64,000 nt of DNA from Saccopteryx bilineata (GCF_036850765.1 NC_089493.1:17485632-17549631); one strand, 5' to 3'. Counted from the stretch's first letter, positions 31,229-43,620 are shown. Notes: generated by a model not told the origin, from the sequence alone. Numbers and translations are program-made.

Positions 31229-33683
31229 CAGAGGTCGGGAACCTTTTTGGCTGACAGAGCCATGAATGCCACATATTTTAAAATGTAATTCCATGAGAGC
31301 CATACAATATGTTTAACATGAAATACAAGTTAATGTGTGCATTTTATGTAAGACCAACACTTTTAAAGTACAATAAGTCTCTGAATTCTTTTTAATAACG
31401 TTGTTATGCTGACCAATGATGAATAAAGTACTTCTTACCATTAATGCGACTTCTGGTGCTGCATGGTTTTGCTGATGGCTTTGTAGTCTGGTTGATACGT
31501 AGTGAAGTTAAGCTTTATGCAGGTGTTGAGACTTCCATCTGTTAAACGTGATCGTAGGTTGGTCTTAACGTTCTTTAGATGTGAGAAAGACTGCTCACAT
31601 GCATACATGGAGCCAAACATTGTCAGTACAGCAATACTTACATGCTGCAGTGTGTGGTATGTGATGGGAAGTATGTTCCAAGTTTTGACAATCAGCTGGT
31701 CTGCGGGTTGAAGTTTTTTCATTTCTCCCCACTTGTGTTTGCTTGCCAACTCTGCTTGCTGTCATGCAAGTCTTTCCAAATCTTCATTTAGTGACTTGAA
31801 CTTATTCACCCACATGTCTGAGGCCTTCAGGTCAGCAGCTTGTAGCTCAAAATCTCTGACGGAGACACCGGGGATGTAACTCAGGTTGGCACTGTCCACT
31901 GCACACTCGTGTGGATGGGTGATCAACTCAAAAAGACAAGTACACTCATGAAATTCTCCAAAGTGCGCTTTGAATGACTGTAGGAGATTAGATGTGAAGC
32001 CTGCTAGCTGCTGGAGATCAAGATGTTGAGCAGGGTCACTTGCTGTGCATGCATCTTTAAACTCTCCCAGTTTTTCAAAGTGTAGTAAATGACCTGTTTC
32101 AATGTCAATAATAAAGAGTTCCAGCTTGTTTTCAAATGCAAACACTGCTTGTTGAAGGGATAAAACTGTATTTCCAATGCCTTGCATTTTTACATTGAAG
32201 TGGTTCAGATATTCAGTCATGTCCACAAGATAGTAGAACTTCAGAAGCCACTCAGTGTTAGCTAACTCAGGATTCTCAACATTTTTCATTTCAAGAGAAG
32301 TCTGGATTTTGCTCAGAGAAGCCGTGATATGACTGTTCACCTTCCCTCTTAACCAACGCACATTGCTGTGCAGAAGCAGACCAGGATAATTATTCCCAAC
32401 TTCATCCAGCAGTGTTTTAAACTGGAGATCATTTAAAGCTCAGACAACAATAAAGTTGACCACCCAAATGACCAGCAACATCACCTCACTAAGCTACTCA
32501 CCACACATCTGAGCACAAAGTGCCTTCTAATGTAGGATACAGTGAAAACTTAGGATGGGTCTCTTTTCATGTTCACAAAAAAGCACTATGAATCCTGTTT
32601 TCCCCCAACATGCACGGAGCACCATCAGTACACATCAAAATAAGTTTATCCATCGGTAGATATTTTCTTTAACAAACTCAGTGAAAGACTTGAATAAATT
32701 CTCCCCTCTTGTCTCTTTTATAGGCAAAACAGCAAGACTTTCCTCATGTAATGTGTCACCAACAGCATACCAGCAATCACGCTGAACTGCAATAAATGGC
32801 TTACGTCACTTGACTCATCAAAAGCGAGAGAAAAGAATGGTGCTGCATTTATGTCCTACACTTGTGTTGCCTCGATTTAATTTGCCATCATGATGGTATG
32901 ATCGTGAACAGTTCTTGCCGAAAGAGTCATGTCTTTTATTTGTTTGATTATTTTGTCTTTATCAGAAAAGCCATCAAAAAGTTCACTGGCAACATCAAGC
33001 ATGAATGTTTTGGCATACTCCCCATCTCTGAATGGCTTTCCATTTCTCACAATTGCTAAAGCACCAGCAAAGCTAGCCAAATTCCAGTCACCTTGTTGGG
33101 TCCAAACACGGAGCTGCTGCTGACTAGCTTGCACTCTGCACAGTAGCTCTTGACATGCTTTCTTCCTGCTGTCCCCTGCTGGATATTTAGATTCAAATGT
33201 AGTATGGTGTGTGTCGAAGTGCTGCTTTATATTTGACTGTTTCATCAATGCAATTTTATCATTGCATATTAGACACACTGCAGAACCTGCTCTCTCCACA
33301 AAGGTGAATTCCTCTATCTATTTCTGCTGAAAAGTACAATAATCCTCATCTTTTTTTCTTTTAGCCATCTTCTTCATCAAAAGAGTTTCTGCAATTAGCT
33401 AGCTGACTACTTGATTAAAAGGAGGGAAGCTTACTTCTTGACCTCACAATGACCTGTGTACGTTACACATTATCCAATAAAAATTTGGTGTTGTCCCGGA
33501 GGACAGCTGTGATTGGCTCTAGCCTCGTGCAACCATGAACATGAGCAGTAGGAAATGAATGGATTATAATACATGAGAATGTTTTATATTTTTAATTTTT
33601 TTTATTAAAGATTTGTCTGCAAGGCAGATGCAGCCATCAAAAGAGCTAGATCTGGCTCACAAGCCATAGGTTCCCAACCCCTG
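31229..33683 (-). mobile_element. Complete 2.45-kb hAT DNA transposon with decayed transposase
   Basis: Ends are 'cagaggtcgggaacc' (31229-31243) and, reverse complemented, 'caggggttgggaacc' (33669-33683), matching at 13 of 15. Flanks 'ttttaaaa' (31221-31228) and 'ctttaaaa' (33684-33691) form an 8-bp target duplication with one mismatch, the hAT signature. The interior holds a transposase gene on the minus strand at 31441-33368. The structure is that of an autonomous element that has lost coding ability. Confidence 0.93.
31441..33368 (-). pseudogene. hAT transposase pseudogene (GTF2IRD2/Charlie8-like lineage)
   Basis: Probable start is the ATG at 33366-33368 (M-A-K-R). The N-terminal part has a BED-like zinc finger, C-x2-C-x14-H-x3-H, with the cysteines in 'CLICNDK' and histidines in 'QHFDTHH'. 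A central transposase part covers 31765-32450 and the C-terminal hAT dimerisation domain ('YACEQSFSHLKN') 31444-31760. Breaks seen: TAG at 33318-33320, at least one frameshift and several stops between about 32440 and 32640, and TGA at 31762-31764 separating otherwise continuous frames. The closest relatives by memory are GTF2IRD2's transposase-derived region and similar ZBED-type proteins. Such proteins cut and join DNA at terminal repeats in the nucleus; this copy cannot. Confidence 0.88.
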
Positions 33684-33691
33684 CTTTAAAA

Positions 33692-35518
33692 CATTCAAGG
33701 AGGCATCAGGATCTCAGAGTTGGGCACCAGTGACATTTTCTTACAAAACCACAACTGGTACATATCAGAACGCCACAGAAAAACTTGGGATGATTTAATA
33801 ATATCTCCAAATTAACCAGAGTCAACCATGTACTTTTTGGTTAAATGCCCAACTTATTTTGCCTTTGAATTGAAGAATTCATAAACTCAAACATGCTCAT
33901 TTGTGTCGTTTCATACTTTTTTTCAAAGCAGATTCTGTTAAGGAAGAGGCTGAAACTGCTTCTAAAATCCTATTTGTGTGAGGTCTGTGCTGTAATCTGA
34001 ATGTTTTTATTTTAGTGGAATTTCACTGTAACTGGTGTATCATATTTCTGACACACACAGCCTTTCCTGCTCACTCTCACAGTCTCTTGCAAGCTATCCG
34101 GTGACCCATGTTGAATTAGCAAGTGACGGGAAATCCCTTTAAAGACTCAGGACTCAGTGAGTGCTGCTGTCTGACAAGGAGCTACCCAAAAAAGAATTGA
34201 AAGCTTTTAATCCTGCTGGTTTTGTCGACAGTGTTCGAGAAGGAGGAATTGGCCAGAGCCGTGCAAGCCATGAATTACATTTTTTCTATCTGCATTCAGA
34301 GTTTAATTATATCTTTTTTCATTATGAGTGCCTTGTGGATGAATACTTTGACATCCCTGTATTGAAATCTTTGAGATCCCAAGGTTTAACTTTTGGATTA
34401 TATGGGGACAGGTAACAAGAAAACATATTAAGAGTTTTAAGATTATTTAGGAGGACCAAGAAAGTATTATATTAATCAGTTTGTCTTCCTATACCTTTGA
34501 CTTCTTCCATCTGTACCTTTGTAATTCTGAATATGCGTCAAAGAGCCAGGTGAAATGTATAAAAAACTTCACTGCAAACAAATAAGACACAAACAAACAT
34601 TGAAAACAACCTCCTCAGAGAACACCTACATTTTTATCATTTTATTAACTTCCTTGAACAGGTGCTCATCCTGATACATTCCTTGTACCCCAAACTCCAT
34701 CTCCTCGTCTGCTTCAAAATTACCTACCTGTGACAGTATAATATGTGGAAGTTCAACACACAAATCCAAACCGTGTAAAGCTCTGATGGTAAACACTATA
34801 AATAATCTCTTGTGGCTAAGTCAAGCAAGGTATGGGGGTCTCTGCCCTCCCCAGTAGCTATGCCTGGCAGATACAGAGTTCAGAAACACTTTCTCTACTG
34901 CGTTATTCTCATTGCCAAGTGGAAACGAAGGTCTAGAGGGCATTACTGACCTGCAATTATGCTAGTATCTGGACGGGTCTAAGCTCATGCCTTGTGTTTT
35001 GTTTTGATACTTTTGGTTTGATCCAGGTCAATCCCATGTCATTTCTCAAATTCCCTCAAATTTTAAATGAAAATGATTGCTATAAATACCATATTTTTAA
35101 ATGGGCAATCAATGTTTCAATTCATTTTCCTAATTTGTACTTCTCAACATGGCATCCACATCAATTTCCAGTATAGCCCTCCTTAACGGATGTGTGAAGA
35201 GGAGTTGTATAACTTAGATGAAAGCAGACCAGCTCTGTCAAAGAACAAGGCTCAGTCTGATTAAGTATTCTCTTCTGCGACTTTACTACAACCCATTATG
35301 ATGGGACTTTGGGTCTCAATGGAAACTAAAATCTGTCTGCACTTGTGACTGACCAACAGGTCTTTCAGATGAGCGTATCTCCTCGATTAAAGGATTTAGG
35401 CCATGCTATGAGCTAAATCCAGGATTGCTGAGGTTTGCAGCTCGAGTGCTCTGGCTCAGAGTGATTTAGTGTTTAAAATATTCTGGTCCAAATCAAGTTA
35501 TGTATGGTCTGCCTAATG
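33692..35518. other. Repeat-poor sequence, left part
   Basis: No recognisable repeats over 1.8 kb, unusual for this window. An 84-codon open frame at 34161 has no known domain. Composition is AT-rich but even. Confidence 0.45.
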
Positions 35519-35713
35519 CAGCGGTTCTCAATTGGGGTTAATTTTGTCTTCCATGAGACATTTGGCAATGTTTGGTTGTTACACTGGTACATTCTACTGG
35601 CATCTAGTGGGTAGAGGTTAGGGATGTGGCTACACATCCTACTATGCACAGACCCCGCAACAAAGAATCATTGGACCAGAAATGTCAACTGTGTGGCTGT
35701 TGAAAAACACTGG
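35519..35713 (+). repeat. hAT-Charlie MITE relic (MER5/MER20 type)
   Basis: 'cagcggttctcaattggggt' at the start, then 'gagacatttggcaatgtttg', 'ctactggcatctagtgggta', 'acatcctactatgcacagac', and 'gttgaaaaacactg' at the end. The order is that of a well-known mammal-wide MITE; I am unsure of the exact family name. Confidence 0.8.
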
Positions 35714-35869
35714 TCTTATACCATTCATTATCCTGCTGGCTTGTCAAATGGTATGAGGAGGCCTGGGCCAGGAACCCCCAAAGTGAGTGTTGCTGTTACA
35801 AGTGAGTTTCTGTGATAGAGATTCTAAAGAACATTTGACTTGCTAACTGTTCTTGATTGCTTAGATTTT

Positions 35870-36110
35870 AATGTCCCTTCTGGGCTGATGTCACCTGGGC
35901 TAATTAGCTGAAACTCCTGCTCGTGTAAATGGGGGCTTCAGGAGCACAATGGGGGAGAGGATGCCGCCATGATGAAATGAGGCTTGTCAAATTACTTGCA
36001 ATTAAAAACAACTTAGGTGGCTGTCCCCTGTTGAGATCAAAATGCTATCTGAGGTTGAAATGTTACTTAAAAGGGGGAGCTGATATATAAACATAGCAGC
36101 AAATGAACTA
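35870..36110. promoter_or_regulatory. Candidate conserved non-coding element
   Basis: Repeat-free, with 'gggctaattagctgaaac' (homeodomain core), 'tgccgccatgatgaaatg', 'acttgcaattaaaaac' and runs of G. Resembles deeply conserved vertebrate enhancers in texture. No alignment was available. Confidence 0.28.
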
Positions 36111-37079
36111 CTTCGTGCTTTTCATAAAGATGAAAACCGAGCATTTATTTTTTTTTAAATTGCCTCTCAGTTTCATTCAGACCTGGCATGTTTCATGAAA
36201 CTCCTTACACATTGCTCCCCTTTTTATTAGTGGGAAAGAAGATTCCTTATTGGCAACGCGAGAAATGGCATTGGCTCCATTTCCATATTATCCCTCAAAT
36301 CTGAGATGCTCATCAAAACAAAAAGGTGCTGCTAACAAACCATCCACACCCAGGTGCCTCTATGCCGTGTATCCTCAGTGTCTTCTAGTATAAGGACTGA
36401 CGTCTTCTAGACACAAAGTACCCATCGCCGCTATGATGTTAGAGGTGAGAAGGGAGGTACACACTCAGAAAAGTCCATCATCTCACTCAGAAAGTGGTAA
36501 GAAAACAAACAAACAAACAGAAAACCTGCTCCTAACAATGATATTGGAACTAAATTTTGGAAGCTAATTTAATAAGGTAGAACAAGAAAGGGGGTGTGTG
36601 TGTGAAAAACAATGGCTAAAACTCAGCTTGTAAGAAAGTCCTCTTGAGACACATATTTCCACAAAAAAAAATGCCAAATGTATTTTAACTGGGGCTAGTT
36701 TTCAAACTTGGACTCAAGCAGAGAATCATGTTGTCTTAGCATTGCTCTTGGCTCTTATCAAAATAAGCCTTTTAATTCTGCTGGGGGAATGGTCGGGTAA
36801 TACTGTAATATCTTTTGCTTTATCTCCCAAATTTATGTGTGTGTGTGTGGCAGGTAAAATTAGTTCGAACAATATTCAGGAGGTTTCAGATGAATAAAAA
36901 CAAATCCAGTTCTGAGTTACAGCTACATAGGCTTATCTGTTAACAAAATTGTAAATATTATTCATGGTTAGTCTTTTAAAATGAATGCATAGATAGAGAC
37001 TCCGTTAGTTGAGCTAAGGAACCAGTCACTGCAGCACATTCTTACAGAAGATTTCCTCCTTCATACATTAAGGAGCCAC
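36111..37079. other. Repeat-poor sequence, middle part
   Basis: Only short AAAC and GT runs (36505-36520, 36593-36606, 36836-36849). No transposon or exon recognised. Confidence 0.45.
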
Positions 37080-37800
37080 CTAGGAACTGTTTATTTGCTT
37101 CCTTCACAGTCACTCAGCTGTTACTTCCATTTGTGGTCTTAGTGCTAATTGCATAATGTCCCTAATTTATACCCGCTGGTAGATCTGATCACCCATCATC
37201 GCATTACCTGGGGGGGGGGCAAGCTCTAATTAGAGAAATTTCTGAACAAATGGTCTAAAGAGCTTGTTGAGCATGATTAAATGCAAGAGGGTTCTCCCCA
37301 CCCCTTTTCTTAAAAATGAGCATTTACTTTATCCTGAAAGTTTGCAGATAAAAAGCAACATCAGTTCTAATTATGTCCTGTAAAATGAGCAGCAACATTA
37401 CCCATGAAACCCAATTGGATTTTGTTGTTCACAGTAGAAATATAGGTAATTTGGTGCTGCGTTTATTCAATAGTTCTTGGCATTTCTACTTCGCCTCTGT
37501 CAGAACTAACAAGGTGAAACAGCAAACTGATTGAAAAAGGATAAACTGTGAAATGATACACTGATGTGCAATGCTAATTCAGCTGTGGCTTACGAAAACG
37601 GATTAGAAATCTACGCATTCTCACCTGTGCATGTCCAGGCAGTTGAACAAGCTAACATTAAATTAAACCTTCCAAATTGTTAAAACGTAGCAAGAGAGCA
37701 TATGAATTAATATGCAATCATCTCACAGTCAACTGAAGTGCAAATAAGATAAATATCATAATAAGATCAACAAACTTGGAGAATCCAAAAATACAGCTAA
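37080..37800. promoter_or_regulatory. Candidate conserved non-coding element, the strongest in the window
   Basis: About 700 bp with no repeats. It has many factor-type words: 'tcagctgttac' and 'ttcagctgtgg' (E-boxes), 'gctctaattagagaa', 'ctaattgcataatg', 'ttctaattatgtcc', and 'gaattaatatgcaatc' (octamer-like). A run of eleven G's breaks it at 37209-37219. Density of paired TAAT cores suggests a developmental enhancer; this is inference. Confidence 0.35.
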
Positions 37801-38344
37801 GGTCAACTTCATTGTTTAGATGGAATACTTTGGCTTAATGTCAATGTCATAACAAAGTGCAATGAAGCAAATTTGACCGAGGGAGTTTAGAAATCTCTGT
37901 CATTTTGAATCAACCTCTGTGAAAAGTGTATTATTCTTAATCATCAGCCATTTTTTCTGATGCCTCCTTCTGCTAGATCTCTGTTGGAAAAATACATTAA
38001 GTTTAGAAATTGTATTCCCTGTTTGAATACACAAGCAGGACATAGTAAAGTGTGATTGATTATCTAATACTTTTGAGAAAACCTTTAAATAGAATTTTTT
38101 TTTTGTATCCTTGACACTAACTTTCTTAGTGAATATTGTTAGCAGTGGCTGCACATGATAGTTACCTTTTTTTTTTTAATAATAATGCCTCAATCCAGAC
38201 CAATTAAATCTGGTTACCTGGAGATTTGTTGTAGACATAGGAATTTTTCAAAGGTGTTCCTTTACTTGTGATGCACAATGAGGGTTGAGAAACCATTAAA
38301 ATATATAACCACTGATGGAATTGCACTTTAAATAGTAATCTTCA
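37801..38344. other. Unassigned AT-rich sequence
   Basis: Two oligo(T) runs (38095-38105, 38167-38179). No repeat recognised. Confidence 0.4.
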
Positions 38345-38475
38345 ATCAGGACTCTGGATTGGCAGCTAAATGACCAAGGTTATCATTCCATCTCAGTCAC
38401 TATTTTATGAGGTGACCCCGAGCAAATCACTCAACTTTCCCTGCATCTGATGTTTGACAGGGAATCTCCTATGTT
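38345..38475 (+). repeat. MIR relic
   Basis: 'aggactctggattggcagct', 'ttccatctcagtcactattt', 'gaccccgagcaaatcactca' and 'actttccctgcatctgatg' in MIR order. Confidence 0.65.
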
Positions 38476-39626
38476 TTGATGTAAGCCAAGGTATTAATTT
38501 AATTTTATTTTTATTGTACATTCATTACCTCTGGTGTACAGCGCCAAAACAGCTAGAATGTTTTCCTGCACTGTGATGTCTCTTGCCATTCAGATAGTAC
38601 CTATTTTGAAGCAATTTTAATAAGGAGAGCGAATCCCATCTCCTGGAGAATACAGAGTGGTCATTGCACCTGCTGGGCAGGCAGCTCAGCGTATTAAGTG
38701 CAGCCTCTGCCTTTACCAGTGAATGGCCTTCTCCCTTGTCCATCATGAAAACATCATGTATATTAGTGATGTAGCAGTTTGTTCCATGTGTCCAGGGGTG
38801 TGAAAGGACAATTGGATTTACAATAAATTAACCCTGTATGAAAATTAAGTCCATAAAAAGGTTTCTGTTAATAATATGGGAACTCATTGAACCACTTAAA
38901 GACTCACTAATTCATGGTTTTATAAATTCAATGATGAATGAATTAATTAATTAGTTCAGTACTCCACTGATTTATTTATTATTTAAATATGTATATCCCA
39001 GGCAACCTATTAAACACTAGGCCTACAGTGTCAGAAGTCCCCCCTACCTATGGTCATAACCACTCATTAGTTTTACACTCTGTTTATTTTATTATTTATT
39101 TATTTATTCATTTGATTTTGAAGTTTCCCAGGTTAATGGACATCATTTCTAGGTCCTTTGGAGGAAATATTGGAGGGGGAAAAAGCTATTCTTCTTCTAG
39201 AGTTGCTCATAAAATAGAATATTCATGCTAAGTAACAAGCAGCCATTGCATCACCAGGAAGAACAAGCCCCCTGATGCAGCATCAATAACGAGGAGAATC
39301 AGGGAAGAGAAAAGATACCACAGATTCTGTAGTACATTAACTGAGCTCCTGGATCCAGTGTATCTATAGCTACAACTTGTACTTTTTGTGTATGAGCCAA
39401 TAAATTTCCTCATTTGGCTTCAATAACTTGATTTTTCATTTGCAAATAAGAATCATGACAGATAATATACTCTGATATCTTGCCCTTAAAATTTACATCT
39501 TTATCATTCCTTGTTTTTTACCCAAATGTATTCATGTATTTATTCATTCTTCCATTCTAACAAGACATAGGTTAAATCACTTCACAGCTTTACTATAATA
39601 CTTATAATGCAGCATGAGTATCTTAA
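38476..39626. other. Unassigned AT-rich sequence
   Basis: A TTTA-type run at 39085-39112. Nothing else recognised. Confidence 0.4.
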
Positions 39627-39631
39627 GATGT

Positions 39632-39948
39632 TGTGTTATTCAGCTCAAGCCGCCATAATAAAATTCCATATACTGGGTGACTTAAACAATAGAAATTTAT
39701 TGCTCTGTTCTGGAGGCTGAGAAGTCCAAGATCAAGGTGCCAGCCCATTTGGTTTCTGGTGAGAGTTTTCTTCCTAGCTTGCAAACAGCCGCTTTCTCAT
39801 TGTTTCTGTTCTTCTTCTTATATATCGTCTAATTCAATGATGAGGGTCTCAACCTTATGACCTAATCTCACCCTAATTACCTGCCAGAGCTCTATCTCCA
39901 AATACCACTGCACTGGGGCTTCCATACGTGAACATTCAATCCCTAACA
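39632..39948 (-). repeat. ERVL-MaLR solo LTR (MLT1/MST type)
   Basis: Read on the minus strand it begins 'tgttagggattgaatgttca', contains 'ggtaattagggtgagatta' and 'ccttgatcttggacttctca', and ends 'cttgagctgaataacaca', the order of MaLR LTRs. A polyadenylation signal is present as 'tttatt' on the plus strand. Flanks 'gatgt' (39627-39631) and 'gatat' (39949-39953) match at four of five, the expected 5-bp target duplication. Shortened in the middle. Confidence 0.85.
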
Positions 39949-41499
39949 GATATCTAGATATCAAACATAGGAATTTTTAAAAACACAATTTTGAAATTTC
40001 TGCATCTGTGTCTCATGTGATGTTTGTTTGTTTTTTTTCTTTTAAACATTTTGCCCTATTCCATAAAAAAGACAGTTTGAGAAACTATCTTATATTAAAG
40101 AAATTTAGAAAATATGGACTCTTTTTATGCATCTAAATTGCTTATCTAATACACCAGGGGAGCTTTGTTCATTAACTTCACATCTTGCTTAATTGTTATT
40201 GTTTGTTTGTTTATTTGTTTGTTTGTTTTTAGTCAAGCAAGATAGGTATTTGGAATTTTTTGTACCTTTTGTACAGTTAATAAAATAGATGTAATTGCAG
40301 TGGGTATGCAATTTTATGGTTCTTTTTTATCTTAGGTTACATCAAGATTTTTTTATGATCTTGTGCTAATTATTTAAAAAATTTGAATTTAGTTTATATG
40401 TTCCTGAATTGGTACATCAGAGATTACATCCTTAAGATATTAACAAATGACACTGAAAAATAAAACTCTTTTGTTTGGATTTGTTTATTTTTAGAATTGT
40501 ATAACTTTACTAATTAAATAGTATGAGCCTTGTTCAAAGGACACAGTAATCCAAAATGGTAAACTAATATATAGTGCAGCCAACAATGTATAACATTCTT
40601 TATATCGTCATGCCTTTATCAGCTCTGGATCTTAATTTTAAGATTTTTGGGGGGCTGGTTATTAAACAACACATTCATAATTCATGATGTAAAGAGCATA
40701 GAAAACTATAAAGAACCAAGTAAAAATTGCTCATAATTTTATTACCTCAGCATTTTATTTTAATTGCTTTTTGTAAATTTGGTTTTATGAAATTTTTATT
40801 ATTCTGATTATACAACTTTGATTTCATTTTTTTAGAACCTCAGTATATTGAAAACTTTTTTATTAATCAACTACTTTAAAATTTATCTTTAAATTACTAT
40901 AATTACTAAATTTTATAAGTATGACTAATGCCAAAATCAAAACACTCCAACAAGAATTTGTTAATGTATATTTTTAGCAGCATATTTTGATTATTTATTT
41001 AAAACAATTTTTTAGGATTGAATTATTATATAGTTGAATTCTGAATAATATTAATGAGATATTATATCAAATAGAAATTATTCAGAAAATATTTACCTAG
41101 TATTTATTGTTGTCGTTTTTGTGACAATTACAACCAACACAAGGGCGGGCTCTAAGATAGAAAAATTTTAGCCACTGTTAAATAAAACAGATATGTATAC
41201 ACACTAAAGCTGTTTTCTAGAAAGTCTAACATAATACTTTATTTCTGTTTTAAACACCAAGTTACACATGAGCATATGGACACCACAAAAAACATGAAAA
41301 ATAAACAACAGTACTTTTCAAAACAAGGCAATGTCATATGTGCCTAATTATTTATCCAAGAATTAGATTTAGTGGTCACAGTAGAACAAGTAATAAAATT
41401 TTAGATAAAGCATTTAGTATTATGTGACACACAAATTAACATGAAAATATTTCATAGGGCAAGATATCAAATTGAATTGTGTTGAAATAGTTCCGATTA
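39949..41499. other. Very AT-rich sequence, nothing identified
   Basis: Contains a (TTTG)n/(TTTA)n run at 40199-40231. No repeat family or exon recognised over 1.5 kb. Confidence 0.4.
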
Positions 41500-41610
41500 A
41501 TAAAACAGAGCCACTTTCATAATTAGCTGAGCCACTTACTAGGTGTTTGACTGCATATTGGTTGTTTCCTTTTGTTATCTCAAATTCATTCTTTGCTAAC
41601 AGAAACGGCA
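41500..41610 (+). repeat. MIR relic
   Basis: 'agctgagccacttactaggt' then 'gtttgactgcatattggttg' and 'ttatctcaaattcattc' resembles MIR. Confidence 0.5.
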
Positions 41611-42909
41611 TGCAAACAATTCCAGGTCCTGATTCAAAGGCCCTTCAAAGACATCCAAGATTAATGGGAGAATCCAGTGACACTTTTAGATGCAAGTGAC
41701 AAACACTCCATTCACAGTTCAGGTAAGTGAGAACTCCAGGAACGCTGCCAGACCCAGGCGCTCCTGCGTCTAATGGTGCATTTGATGTCACTGGGACCTC
41801 TTTTCCCTTTCAGCGTCTCTGCCTCTGTGCTCTAATTTCCTTGGTGTAACTTCATTGCTGGGCAATTTTCTCCCCAATGATGATGAAAGAGTATATTCTT
41901 ATTGCTGTGCATGTGAATGCAATGCCTCATGGAAATAGCTATTGGCCATTCTGCGGCCATGTGGGCCTTAGTGTACGCCATCTCAGAGAGTAAGAAGACA
42001 GTTTGTGGAGGGTGCAATATATAGAGTTGTACACTTTAAACCTATATGGTTTTTGTGAACCAGTGTTATCCCAGAGTGAGAATAACTTGATGGATCTGAT
42101 TGGTTCTGTTTCTCTGGCTAATGATGGACAATACACTCCAATGAAGAGCAGCTTCAAGAATGAATGGCATGCGACATTTATACACACACATACACATACA
42201 TGCACACAAACATGCACACAAACATATATTATATATAGATGAATAAATCACCTATATATAATTTATTTTACTATTTTCCTAGGAGTGAAAACTCAAAAGT
42301 AGTTTACGCTAATCATTGATTAGCATTAATCATAAGAAAGTGTTCAGCCAATGAAAGGGAATATAACAGAAATGTAAGAACAGTCTAAAATGGAGAATTT
42401 TAAAAAAGAAATATGGAACTGAGCTTATATGAGGAATCTCATATTAGGCTTGGGTTCAGTGATGGGCAAAATAATATAGAAAAGATGGGAGGGGAAAAGG
42501 AACAGCAGTTAGGGTAAGGCTGGAGCCATGTTTAGGATTTGGACACATAAGAGAAAAGGCAATAATCCCAGAAGAAATATTGAGGTGGAAGAAGAGGGTT
42601 GATGTGTTTCAAAAGCGCTGTTGGGCAAAGAGGGCTGAAGACAGTGAGAACCTTGAGTTAGAGTCTGTCTTTGAACCTGGACCAGCATGCTCTTCTCTCA
42701 TTTTCAGTGGCTTGGGCCCTTTGGAAGCACTTCATGTTACAGGTGTTTTAACTTCTCCCCTTTTTCTCTTAATTTACTTGCTTTTTTGTTCATCCTGTTC
42801 ATTTAAGGTCCTACTGTCTACTAACATCATATCATTGCAAATAGACTGAGAAGTCATCACTGCCTTTCAGTTGGGACCTTTGTGGATTGCTTCAAACAAC
42901 TTTTCAGTT
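41611..42909. other. Unassigned non-coding sequence with a CA-rich microsatellite
   Basis: Impure CA/CATA repeat at 42180-42238. A perfect 17-base palindromic word 'gctaatcattgattagc' at 42308-42324. No gene supported. Confidence 0.45.
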
Positions 42910-43015
42910 GACTTCAACAGTCAATTATTGCTTATCTACTATAGGCTAGGCATCTTGCTCAGCACCACGGGAGAGATGAAAAAGGTTGAACTTGGGTCTC
43001 CCAGGGGTTCAGGCA
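42910..43015 (-). repeat. L2 LINE fragment, left of an LTR
   Basis: 'tattgcttatctactatagg', 'ctaggcatcttgctcagcac' and 'gagagatgaaaaaggttg' match minus-strand L2. Confidence 0.6.
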
Positions 43016-43027
43016 CAGCAATCAGAG

Positions 43028-43370
43028 TGTTGTGGACAAGTCCTGCCGGGGGTGAGGATGACGGAGACGCAAAGACCCAACTCCGGGGACCAGGTTCAGT
43101 GATGCAGATCCACTTTATTCAGGAAGTAAACTAGCTTATTATATACATGGGTTCAACCTATAGGGTGTTACAGCATGTTCCTCAAAGCAAATGGCTGAGA
43201 AGGTCAGGGAGCTGCGTGATTAGCACTAAGTCACTTCCTTATAGTGGCCGAGCTCCCTTCCTGGGTGTGCCCAGGAGGGTTCTGGGAGTTGGAGTATTCT
43301 CCCAGCATTGCATCAGCCGCAGCTGCCAAGAATGCTCTCTGCGCTCCACACACAGAGTGTGACCACAACA
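43028..43370 (-). repeat. Solo endogenous retrovirus LTR
   Basis: 343 bp bounded by 8-bp inverted ends 'tgttgtgg' and 'ccacaaca' and the TG...CA rule. On the minus strand a polyadenylation signal AATAAA lies at 43114-43119, followed within the LTR by a GC-richer segment ending in 'tccacaaca'. No internal viral genes adjoin it. I do not see a target duplication, so one edge may be wrong or rearranged. The class is uncertain; a class II type is a guess. Confidence 0.72.
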
Positions 43371-43429
43371 CAATGTGATGAGGGCTGATTTCACCATGGC
43401 AACAGTGCTTTGCTAACCATCAGAAGGTA

Positions 43430-43620
43430 GTCCTTCATTCTTCCTGGGAAAATCAGAGAAGGCTTCAATGAGGAGCTGACATTTTTAAAACAGATCTAGA
43501 ACAAGGAAAGGAGGTATTAACTAGAGAGGAAATGAAAGCAAAACAGAGCAGAAAGTGCTGGGCATTCAGGAGAGATGACAGATAACATTACCCGCAGGTA
43601 GGACAGGACTGGTAAGCTGG
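43430..43620 (-). repeat. L2 LINE fragment, right of the LTR
   Basis: 'ggcttcaatgaggagctgac', 'atttttaaaacagatctaga' and 'gcagaaagtgctgggcattc' continue the L2 begun at 42910, so the LTR inserted into the L2. Confidence 0.6.
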
